In this document: positions 7,413-18,500 of the stretch, piece by piece
Layout: the number at the start of each line of letters is the position of its first letter
Position numbering within the stretch: position 1 is the first letter of the stretch
NCBI GenBank assembly: GCA_016713875.1
Contig: JADJOI010000003.1
Coordinates: 682,001-746,000, forward strand
Reading direction: 5' to 3'
Source: Flavobacteriales bacterium
Lineage (GTDB): Bacteria; Bacteroidota; Bacteroidia; Flavobacteriales_F; PHOS-HE28
DNA length: 64,000 nt
Program-made: the position numbers and the translations under genes
Notes under the pieces: generated by a model
Databases searched by the model: none
Told to the model about the DNA's origin: nothing
The model's input: the letters and a program-made list of their open reading frames with translations, nothing else

Positions 7413-10400
7413 TGAAGCTCCGCTCGAACACCGTTCCGCGCATCGTCCTCGCCCTGTTCGGCCTGGCCGCCGTCCCGCGTCCGGCCTTGGCGCAGACGAA
7501 GGCCTTCTCCCAGGACCCCGCGGCCTTCCTGCAGGAGATGAGCGCCCTGCTGATCGAGGCGGACAAGAAGGAGGGCAAGGCCTTCATGGAGACCGTGTTC
7601 ACCCCGGTGTGGAACGGCAGCTACTACCAGGACGGCCAGCGCAAGCGCGTGATCGACATCGCCAACGCGATGCAGAAGAAACGGTTCGAGGCCTACCCGC
7701 ACTTCAAGGACTACCTCGGAGCGGTGGCGGCCTTCGCCAATGGCGGGCGCAGCGCGGCCCGAGTTCGATGCCTGGATGACCAGCTTGGACGAGCTGGTGA
7801 AGAGCGGCCGCAAGAAGAACTTCAGCAGCTACATCACCATGTGCGCCGGGCTGTTCCGCGACCGCACCATCTACGAGAGCGCCAGCACCCGCTGGCAGGC
7901 CGCGGGCACGGGCTTCACCTTCGCCTACGACACGGTGCCGAAGGTGGTGTTCGAACGCACCGACCTGCGCTGCTTCGCCAAGGGGGACAGTGCCGTGATC
8001 ATCGGCACCAGCGGCACGTATTATCCCACCCTGGAGCTGTGGCGGGGCCGTGCGGGCAAGGTCACCTGGCAACGCGCGGGCCTGAAGCCTGCGGCCACCT
8101 TCGCCGAATGGAACGGCCCGTATGAGGTCCGCATGAAGAGCAGCACCTTCGAGGTGGACAGCGTGCAGTTCAACGACCCCTATTTCGAGCGCACCCTGCT
8201 GGGCCGGCTCACGGACAAGGTGCTGGCGAACGTGGATGAGGACAACGCGAGCTACCCGCGCTTCGAGAGCTACGACCGCCGGATGAAGATCCGCGACATC
8301 GTCGACGGCATCGACTTCGAGGGCGGCTTCAGCATGCAGGGCGCCAAGCTGCAGGGCTATGGCACGCGGGAAGAGCCCGCCTACCTCACCTTCTACCGCG
8401 AGAAGCGCCCCTTCATCATCACCCAGGGGCTGGCCTACAGCATCGAGCCCGAGCGCATCACCAGCGAGGATGTGGGCGTTCGCCTGGTGGTCGACAAGGA
8501 CAGCATCCATCACCCCAGCGTGAGCCTGCGCTACCTGAAGGACAAGAAGCTGCTCACCCTGATCAAGAAGGACGAGGGCCTCAGCAAGGCCCCGTACTAC
8601 GACACCTACCACCAGATCGACATGTATTTCGAAATGCTCACTTGGAAACAAGGCGATCCGGTGGTGCATCTGGGCAATTTGCAAGGCAGCACCCAGGACC
8701 GGGCGAGCTTCGAGAGCTTCAACTACTTCAAGGAGAAACGCTACATGGCCATGCTCGGCATCGACGCCATCCATCCGTTGGTGCGGTTGAACGACTTCAC
8801 CAAACAGGCCGGCATGGACTTTTCCGCGCAGGAGTTCGCCAGCGGCACGCGCATGCAGAAGGACCAGGTGGTGCCCCTGCTGATCGACATGGCCAACAAG
8901 GGCTACCTGGACTACGACCCCGAGACCGAGGATGTGCACGTGAAGCCACGCCTCAAGCAGCATATCCTGGCCAGTGCGGGCAAGCTCGACTACGACGTGC
9001 TGCAGTTCAACAGCAAGGGCCAGGACGGGGTGAACGCCACGCTCAACCTGCTCAATTGGGACCTGGCGCTGGTGGGCGTTTCGCGCATCATCCTCAGCGA
9101 TTCACAGGACGTGCGGATCTTCCCCAGCGAGCAGAAGATCACCATCAAGAAGGGCCGCGACTTCACCTTTGGCGGCATGGTGCAGGCCGGCAAGCTCCAG
9201 TACCATGGCAAGGAGTACTACTTCCACTACGATCCCTTCTCCGTGGACCTGCTGAACGTGGACTCGGTGAGCTTTTACGCCGACAGCTTCGAACCCGATG
9301 AGAACGGGGAGACCGGCTGGGTGCGCGTGCGGAACGTGCTCGAGCAGGTGAGCGGGACCCTCGAGGTGGATGCGCCCACGAACAAGAGCGGCCTGCAGCA
9401 GAAGAACTACCCCCAGTTCCCCAAGTTCAACAGCGCCAAGGAGTCCTTCGTGTACTATGACAACCCCCGCATCCAGCAGGGTGTCTACGACCGCGATCGG
9501 TTCTACTACCGCAGCGATCCCTTCCAGCTCGACAGCCTCGACAACTTCACCAACGCGGGTCTGTACTTCCCAGGCACGCTCGTCAGCGCGGGCATCTTCC
9601 CGGACATCAAGGAGCCGCTGCGCCTTCAGCCGGACTACGCGCTCGGCTTCGTCCGGTCCACCGGCGACGGGGGCATGCCGCTCTATGGCAAGCGGTCCAA
9701 GTTCGACAACACCATCACGCTCAACTTCAACGGCCTGCAAGGCGACGGCGAGCTGGCCTACCTCACCACCATCGCCAATTCCAAGTCGTTCGTCTTCTGC
9801 CCGGACAGCACCTTCGGGGTGGCCGACACGCTCCTCAACGCCGCGAGCACGGCCGCGCTCAACGTGCCCAGTGTGAAGGGCGGGCAGGTCTTCGTGCGCC
9901 TCGAACCGAAGCGGGAGAACCTCTTTGCCGCATCCACCCGCGCCCCGATGGTGATGTACGAGGGACAGGCCTACCTGCATGGTCACACCGACCTGGGGCC
10001 CAAGGGCATGACCGGGGCCGGGCTGGTGGACTTCACCAACGCCACGCTGCGGGCGGACCTGTTCGACTTCAAGACCATGCAGCTCCACTCCGATACGAGC
10101 GACTTCCGGCTCACGGAGGGTGATACGGCCAGCATCGCCTTCAAGACGGACAACGTGAACGCCACCGTGAAGCTTGACGAGCGCCTCGGCGAGTTCGTGA
10201 GCAACGGCGACGAGACCAAGGTGGAGTTCCCGGTGAACCAGTACATCTGTTACATGGACCGCTTCAAGTGGTACATGGACCAAGGCGACATCGAACTGGA
10301 GAGCGACCGCACGGCCGCAGCGGCCTCGGAGGACCTGCAGCTCTCCGGATCGAACTTCATCAGCATACGGCCGGACCAGGACTCGCTGGCCTTCATGGCA

Positions 10401-11867
10401 CCCAAGGCCCGGTACGACCTCAAGCGGCACCTCATCACCGCCAACGATGTGCAGTACATCCAGGTGGCCGATGCGCTGGTGACACCCGACAGCATGCGCG
10501 TGCGCATCCGCCGCAACGCCGAGATGGACCCGCTCACCAACGCGGTGATCACGGCCAACTTCGTCACCAAGCACCACCGCATCTACAACGCCACGGTGGA
10601 CATCCGCAAGCGGCGCGAGTACAGCGCCACCGGACAGTATGACTATGTGGATGAGAACAAGAAGACCTACACCATCCGCCTGCAGAACGTGAACGTGGAC
10701 ACGGCCTACCAGACCTATGCCCGGGGCCGGGTGCTGGAGGATGAGGGCTTCCAGTTGAGCCCCGCGTTCGACTTCTTCGGTGATGTGCTGCTGGAGGCCA
10801 GCATCAAGGAGCTCACCTTCACGGGGAGCACCCGCGTGCAGCACGGTTGCACGGGCCTGGAGCGCAACTGGATGCGCTTCAGCGGGCGCATCGACCCCTT
10901 GGAGGTCTTCATCCCGGTGAGCGACTCCCTGCTCGACGACAAGGGCCAGGCGATCGGCAACGGTGTCTTCCTCACCACCGAGGACCCCTTCGCCACCTAC
11001 GGCACCTTCCTGAGCCGCAAACGCGACCGCAAGGATGCCCCGGTGATCACCGCTCAGGGCCTGCTCTTCTACGACAAGGCGAAGAAGGCCTATGTGGTGA
11101 GCAACAAGGAGAAGATCCGCCAGCGCAGCCTGCCGGGCGACCTGGTGAGCCTGGGCACGGAGGACTGCCTGGTGCAGGGCGACGGCCGCATCCGGCACGG
11201 CCTGAACCTGGGCCGCGTGGTCGTGGACAACGTGGGTTCCCTCGTGCACCGACCGGACAGCACCACCGCCCGCGTGGTGATGATGGCCGACTTCTTCTTC
11301 CTGGAGAACGCCCTGGAGCGCATGACCACCGAGATGCTGGCCTATCCGGACCAGAAGCAGGTCGACATCACCAAGACACCTTATGAACGCTCGTTGCGCG
11401 AGGTGCTCGGCCTGGAGAAGAGCGACAAGCTCATCAGTGAGCTGAGCCTGAAGGGCGAGATCAAGAAGCTGCCCGACGAACTGGTGAAAGCGCTCAACCT
11501 GTGCGACGTCAACCTGTATTGGGACGAGGTGGAGCAGAGCTGGCTGAGCCGCGGGCCGATCGGCGTGGGCACCGTGCTGAAGAAGCCCGTGTTCCGCTAT
11601 GTGAAGGGCAAGGTGGAGCTGCAGCGCAAGCGCAGCGGCGACGCGATGACCATCCTGCTGATGCTCGACGACCAGACCTACTACTTCTTCCAGTACGCGC
11701 GTAACTACCTTTATGCCTACAGCAGCGACCAGCAGTTCAACACGATGCTGAGCGAACTGAAGGACGACAAGCGGGTGCTCGAAAGCAAGAAGGACGAGCC
11801 CGCCTACCAGTTCATCCTCACCAACAAACGCAAGGTGGACGAGTTCCGCGACCGTTTCGGACTTTGA
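7409..11867 (+). CDS. Large secreted protein of unknown function, frameshifted near 7758
   Basis: About 1,486 residues if one frameshift is repaired. The N-terminus is a signal peptide (IVLALFGLAAVPRPALAQ). The first part runs in one frame to about ANGGRSA near 7750; from about 7755 the protein continues in the +1 frame as EFDAWMTSLDELVKSG to the stop at 11867. Either one extra C in GGCCC (7758-7760) or loss of one GC pair from a GC repeat would explain it. The body is rich in short hydrophilic and beta-type segments with many Asp, Tyr and Lys residues. It has no domain I recognise, no membrane segment after the signal and no T9SS tail. It lies between prmA and plsY. Envelope location is inferred only from the signal peptide. 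Confidence 0.75.
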
Positions 11868-11870
11868 ACC

Positions 11871-12521
11871 ATGGACTTCCCCTGGGTGTACGGTGCGTTC
11901 AGCGTGATGCTCGCCTACCTCATCGGCAGCATCCCCACCGCGGTGTGGTGGGGCCGGGCCTTCCATGGCATCGATGTACGCGAGCACGGCAGCCGCAATG
12001 CCGGGGCCACGAACACCTTCAGGGTGCTCGGTCCGCGCGCCGGTGTGCCGGTGCTGCTCATCGACATGCTGAAGGGCTTCCTTCCGGTGCGTGTGCTGCC
12101 CAACTTCTCGGGCCTGGAGGTGGACGGGGAGGGCTGGATGTGGCTCCGTGTGGTGCTCGTCCTGGCCACGGTGCTCGGCCATCTGTATCCGGTGTTCGCC
12201 GGTTTCCGCGGCGGGAAGGGCGTGGCCACCTCCCTGGGCGGGGTGCTCGCCGTACATCCCGGTGCGGCCCTCATCTGCGTGGCGGCTTTCGCGGTCGTCT
12301 TCAGCGTATCACGGTACGTCTCCCTCGGCTCCATGACGGCCGCTGTCGTCTATCCGCTGGCGGTGGTGCTGGTGTTCCACGAGACCGGTCCGGTGAAAGT
12401 GGGCTTCGCCGTGGTGCTGTGCCTGCTGGTGCTGTACACCCACCGCCAGAACATCGGTCGCCTGTGGCGCGGGGAGGAGAACCGGATGAACCTGGCCGGC
12501 CGGAACGCCGGAGGCCCATGA
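11871..12521 (+). CDS. plsY: Acyl-phosphate glycerol-3-phosphate acyltransferase
   Basis: 216 residues, polytopic. PlsY transfers an acyl group from acyl phosphate to glycerol 3-phosphate, the first step of phospholipid synthesis. Family motifs are GSIPTAVWWGR (about 20), HGSRNAGATNTFRVLG (about 40), DMLKG (about 65), HLYPVFAGFRGGKGVATSLG (about 105) and YTHRQNIGRLWRGEE near the C-terminus. It starts 3 bases after the preceding stop and ends in an ATGA overlap with the giant gene downstream. Confidence 0.95.
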   Translation: MDFPWVYGAFSVMLAYLIGSIPTAVWWGRAFHGIDVREHGSRNAGATNTFRVLGPRAGVPVLLIDMLKGFLPVRVLPNFSGLEVDGEGWMWLRVVLVLATVLGHLYPVFAGFRGGKGVATSLGGVLAVHPGAALICVAAFAVVFSVSRYVSLGSMTAAVVYPLAVVLVFHETGPVKVGFAVVLCLLVLYTHRQNIGRLWRGEENRMNLAGRNAGGP

Positions 12522-15500
12522 AACCGCCGACCCCTGCAAGCGGTACAAAGGCGCGCTCTTCGATGATGACCCGCCTCGCGGTGCTCCCGCTGTGGCTGTG
12601 CGCTGCCTTCCTCGCCCACGGACAGGGTGACAAGCAGCTGCGCGCCAAGGCCGACGCCCTCTTCACCGAGGAGCGGTTCGCCGAGGCCCTGCCGTTGTAC
12701 TCGCAGCTGGTGAGCCTGGAGCCCGGCGACCGCCGGCTCAACTACCACTACGGCACCTGCGTGCTGCATGGCGGCGGCGACCGGGAAAAGGCCATCGGTT
12801 TCCTGAAGTACGCGGCGGCGGACCCGTCCATCCCCGCCCTCGCCTGGTTCTGGCTGGGCCGCGCCTACCACCTCAACTACCGCTTCACCGACGCGCTGAA
12901 CGCCTACCAGCGCTTCCGCGGCACCGGCGACGCCAAGGCCATCGCCGCCCATCCGGTGGACGCGCTGGAGCAGCAGTGCCGCAACGGTCAGCAGCTGCTC
13001 AGCAGCCTCAAGGAGATCACCGTCAGCAGCAAGGTGGAGGTGGAGGACCGCGAGTTCTTCCGCTACTACGACCTGGAGGGCATCGGCGGCCGCATCGTGG
13101 TGACCCCGGACGAACTGAAGACCCCCTTGGACAAGAAGTTCACGGGCCGTTCCCTGATCCACCTGCCGGACAAGCCGGGCCCGATCTACTTCGGCAGCTA
13201 TGGCAAGGACGGCAAGAACGGCCGCGACATCTACCGCACGGAGATCCTGCCCAACGGCACCTTCGCCGTTCCGGTGCGCCTGGCCGGCTTCATCAACACC
13301 GACCAGGACGAGGACTTCCCCTTCATGCATCCCGATGGCAAGAGCTTCTACTTCGCCAGCAAGGGGCACAACAGCATGGGCGGCTACGACATCTTCAAGA
13401 GCGCCTACGACCGCGGCATGGACGTCTTCGGCCGTCCGGAGAACCTCGACTTCGCCGTGAACACGCCCGATGAGGACCTGTTCTACATCGTGGACGGGGA
13501 GGGGCGCCAGGCCTGCTTCGCCTCGGCGCGCAGCAGCAGCCAGAACATGCTGCATGTGTACCGCGTCAGCACCGAGCAGGTGCCGGTGGTGCTCACCGTG
13601 CTGAAGGGCACCTTCGCCTCGGCCTTCGATGCGGATGACCGCAAGGCGCACATCATCGTCGAGGACGGCCTCACCCGCGAGGTGGTGGCCGATGTGCGGA
13701 CGGACATCAACGGGACCTACCTGATCAGCCTGCCGCGCAGTGGCCGTTACCGCTTCCTGGTGGAGGCGGGTCCCACGGGAAGGAAGCACGCCGGTATCGT
13801 GGAGGTGCCGCGCAGCGATGGCCCTCGCGCCTATCGCCAGGAGCTGAAGCTGGAGGACCAGGGCGGTCAGGAGCGGTTGGTGATCCGCAACTACTTCGAG
13901 GAGGCGCTGGAAGGCGACCTGGTGGCCATGGCCCTGGAGGAGATCAAGCGGCGCGCCCGACTGGACGTGGGGCAGGCCGCGGCCGCACCGCCGGTGGCCC
14001 AAGAGCAGGCACCCCGCAGCACCGACCAGCTGATGAACGAGGCCGGCTTCACCGGCGACCGTACAGCAGCATCCGTGGTGGCCGATCTGAAACGTAGTGC
14101 ACAGCAGGACGAGCTACACATCAAGGACCTTGGCGATGGATCGGGCGCCGCCTTCACCCTGGCCCAGGAAGCGGTGCTTGAGGCCGAGCGCTCGGCCTCG
14201 GTCGCGGATGACCTCGTGAAGCAGGCCGTACTGATCACCGACACGGTGGCGCGCGAGCGGCTGATGCGTGAAGCGGCGTTGGCCCGTGCGCGTGCGACCG
14301 ATGCCAACGCCAAGGCCCGCGCGGCCATGCGCACCGGGCAGGACCTGGATGCCGAGCGGATGGCCACCGCCCAACGGTCCCAACGGACCGCCACCCTGGC
14401 CACCGAGCTCGGCGATGCGCTGAACGCCAAGCAGGCCGACCGTACCCTGCCCTTGCTGGTGAAGGCCCGCGAGCACGAGGAGGCCGCGAAGGGCTCCGGC
14501 GCCGGCCCGGACCTGGTGGAGCGCGTGCGGCGGGAGGCCACCGAGAAGGAGCTGGAGGCCACCCGCACCATGGCGGCGGCACGCAGCAAGAGCAGCGAGG
14601 AGAGCGAACTGCGGGACCGCATCGGAAGGCTCGAACGCGAGCTGGCCACCGCGAAGGGCAAGACCAGACAGGACGAGATCACGCGGGAGCTCACCGAACA
14701 GCGCGAGCAGCTCGGGTACCTGGGGCAGGAGGTCACCAAGGCGTACGCGCGGGCCCGCGCGGCCGAGGCCGAGGTGGCCACGATGCGCACCCGCGGCCAA
14801 TTGGTCGCGGGCCTGGTGAAGCAGCCCGACCTGCGCCCGGCCACCCGGCTGGACGCCTCCGCGGTGGAGGCCCTCGCCGGGCGCATCGCGCAGAACGTGC
14901 AGCGCATCGGTGGTCTGGCGGTGGACGAACGCTACAGCGGGGCCGCGGCAGAGCTGCTGGCCGAGGAGCCTGCCGCACGCTATGACTGGCAACTGGGCGA
15001 GGCCCTCGCCGCAGCGGAGCCGCGCGCTTCCACCGCGGCGGCGGCCACCGAACGCGTGACCGCCGAACAGGCCGCCGCACGCACCATTGCCGCACCGACG
15101 GGACAGTCGCAACAGGCCGCGCCGGTGCAGGTGGCACAGCCGGAAGGCATCACTGCGCAGGAGGGTGATGCCCTCGCCAGCGAACGCCCATCGGCATCCG
15201 CCAACGGAGCGGCGCAGGTGCCTGCTGCGCCACAGGTCGTCGAGGAAGCCGCATCCGCCGACGGCGCCGCGCTCCCGAACGGAACGCTCGCACAGCCCGA
15301 TGCCCCGACCGCCGGGCAGGTCGTGACCGGTGGCGCCGATGCGACGCATGGCGCGGACAATGCTCGACAGGAGGACGCGACGACCTCCACCTCCGGGGAA
15401 GGGGTGACGTCGCGCGATGGAACGGAGGGAACGCAGCCTGTGGTCCAGGTACCACCGACCCCGCAGCAGATCCGGGAGGACACCCGGGTCGCCGACCAAG

Positions 15501-18500
15501 GCCAGGGCACCCTGGATGCGGTGCCACCGACCGTGAGCGCCGAACAGCAGCGGTTCGTGCTGGAGAACGAGGTGGCCGAGCTGCAGCAATTGCGGGCCGC
15601 CACACGCGACCGTCAGGAACGGGAGCGCGTGACGGCGCGGATCACCGAGGTCCGCACGCGCATCGACAGCCTTGATGCGGCCATCGCCGCTGAACGCATC
15701 GCCGCGGAAACGACCGCGCAACCGGTGGACAGCCCCGAGGTGGTGGTGATCTCCGGGACGGCGCTGGAGCTGCCGGCAGGGCTCTCCGACGAGGAGCTCA
15801 TCGAACTACTGACCCCGGGTCATGCGGCCGATGTGTCGCGTCTGGAGGCGGTTCAGGACCTGGATGAGCGGGTGGCCGCGTTGAGCGACCTGAGCGCGAT
15901 CCTGGTGGACAGCATCGATGTGCAGGTTCAGCGTCAGTTGAAGCTCATCGAACGCGAGCCGGCCCGTTCCACCGAGGTGCTGCCACGCGTGGACCGCCTG
16001 CGCAACCTGAAAGGCGCCGAAGAGGCCCGGGCCGAACGCCTGCGCTCGGAGGCCATGCGCAGCGATCTGCTCGTCACCGCGGCACCGGGGTCGGGCATCG
16101 ATCGCGGGCCCATGCGTTCCGCGGGAACGATCTCCGGCACGGAGGCCGCCCGCTACGTGGCCATCGCCGGCCGCCCCACAGCGGTCTATGCCAGCAAATT
16201 GGAGGTGCGTTCCAACGAGGTCGGCGAGGCCGTTGCGCTGCGTGACAGGGACCTGGGGGAGATGGACCTGTTGCAGGTCCGTATCGATTCCTTGGAGGCG
16301 ATGCTGGATACCGTTCAGGGAAAGACGTACGACCGCATCCGCAAGGACGCCGACCGCGCCATCGATGATCAGCTGATCCTGCGCACGGAGATGGGCCAGC
16401 GCATGGCCTTCATCACCCGCGAGGAGCTGAAGGCCGGGCGTGACAGCCTGAAGGAGCTCGGGGCGCAGGTGGCCCGGCTGGGCCTGGCGCCCGATGAGCC
16501 GGTGCTCGCCCTGGCGCGCTCCGAGGAAGGCAGCTCGCGCACGTATGCCGCCGAGGGCGATCGCCTGCGCAGGCTCGCCGACCGTAAGGAGGACATCCTG
16601 GCCCGCGACAGCCTCTATCGCCTGGCCTACACCGCCGAGCTGCAGGCGCTGGCCGCGCTCGATCGGGCCATCACCGCGCAGGCCTACATCTCCGGAGACC
16701 GGTTCCTACGGGGTGAAGCGCTCACCATGGCGCAGGTCGAGGAGCGCATGTTCGGTCCGGCCACGGCCGTGGCGCAGGTGCCCGCGCCGGAGCGGCCCGG
16801 AGGCGCAGCCGATGCGGCCGTTGCGGCCCCGGCGACGGAACCGGTGCGAACGGACGGTGTGACGCCGGAGGCTCGCGCGGAAGCGCCGACCACTGTTGCG
16901 GCGGATACGCTGGTGCACGTTGACGAAGCACCCGTCGCCGTCGCCGATGGCCCGGGCACCGGACCCGCGGCCGATGGCGCGAAGCCTGCCAGCAGCGCTG
17001 GAGCGGACCAGGGCTCGACAGCGGCCGTTCCCGGAGGCGCGGTCCCGCTCGACCCGGCGGGCCAGGTCCGGTACTCGGCCTTCCTCACCAGCGACACGCT
17101 GCTCACCGATGGTATGAGCGAGCTCCTGCAGGAGGATGAAACGGTGTTGCGGGATCGCGCCAAGGGCGCCATGGACCGCTCCGCCAGCGATCAGCAGCTG
17201 TCCGTTGCACTGGCCGACCGCGCCGTGGCCGTGCGCGACAGTGCCCTCACCGCACGGAAGAAGGCCCGGCCCGAACTGGAGCGCGAGGCCGTTCGCCTGC
17301 AGACCCTCTCGGATTCGCTGCACCAGGCTTCGCTGCTCACTGCGGAGGAAGCACGCTCCCTGGAGCAGCGTCAGCGCGAAGTGGCCGAGGCCAAGGCCTT
17401 CGCCGAGAAGCTGAAGGCCTTCTACTACCTGAGCAGCGAGGAGCATCTGCTGGTGATGGACAACGCGGACCACAGCCGGTATTTCCAGGCCAAGGTGAAG
17501 GCCATGGAGCAACAGGAGGCCGGCACGGCGGCAGCGGAGGAGGCCGCGGGCATGAAGAAGTTGGCCGAGGCGTTGGTCACCGAAGCGGACCAATTGGAAC
17601 GCACCGCGCAGGTAGGTCAGGAGGCCGCTGCACGCGAACAGGTGGCCACCCTGCGCGCCCGATCGACCCTGCTCGCCCAGCGCGGCGATTCGCTCAGCGC
17701 GGCATCACAGCGCCTGCGTGGTGCGGCCGCCCTCAACGACGGCCAGGCCGCGCTCTACCTGCAGCAACTGAACGACGACCGGGCCACCGGCATCATGGCC
17801 CTGGAGCAGCGCACCCGTCGCACGGATCCCTTGCTGGCCGAGGTGCGGGCGGGTCAGATCCCGGGTCCCGTGACCGCTCCGGGCGCCCCCCCGCGCGAAG
17901 GGGCCGGTGCCCTTGCCGATGCGACAGCCATCCCGACCGCTGCGCCGGCGCCGGTGACGGCCGCTCCTTCGCCGGATGGCACCCGCGGGCTGGAGATCAC
18001 GGCCGAACCATTGCGCCGGGATGTGTTCGACATGGCGGCCGTGCCCCTGCCCCGGGCCACGCCGATCCCCATGGAGCAGCCCTTGCCCGCCGGGCTGGTG
18101 TTCAGCGTGCAGATCGGGGCCTTCCGGGACCCGGTGCCGCAGCAGGTGTTCAGCGACCTGTCGCCGGTGACCGGCGAGCGCACCACCAGCGGGCTGATCC
18201 GCTATACGGCCGGTCTCTTCACCCGCTTCGAGGCGGCGGATGAGGCCAAAGGCACGGTGCGTGGACGGGGGTACACCGACGCGTTCGTGGTGGCCTTCTA
18301 CAATGGCAAGCGCATCCCGCTGGCCGAGGCCCGACGCATCGCCCAAGGTGGAGGAGACCTGGCCACGACCTCGCCCGCTGCTCGACCCACCACGGAGCCG
18401 GCGGTCCCGTCGGCCACAACGCCCGCACCCGCTCCTTCGTCCACGCCTGCCCCTGCCCCTGCGGCCACCGTCCAGCGCCCCTCGGAGCTGCAGCCTGTGC

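Noticed and set aside
9102..12257. Very long reverse-strand open frame (about 1,050 codons)
   Set aside because: It lies opposite the 1,486-residue protein and plsY, has a His/Val/Gly/Leu-rich random-like translation and no motif. Long antisense frames are expected at this GC content. The same applies to the long reverse frames opposite parE, parC, the metalloprotease and tamB.
15040..15530. Ala/Pro/Gln-rich stretch possibly marking a gene boundary or second gene
   Set aside because: The reading frame of the giant gene stays open through it, with consistent codon use and helices on both sides, so it is a linker.
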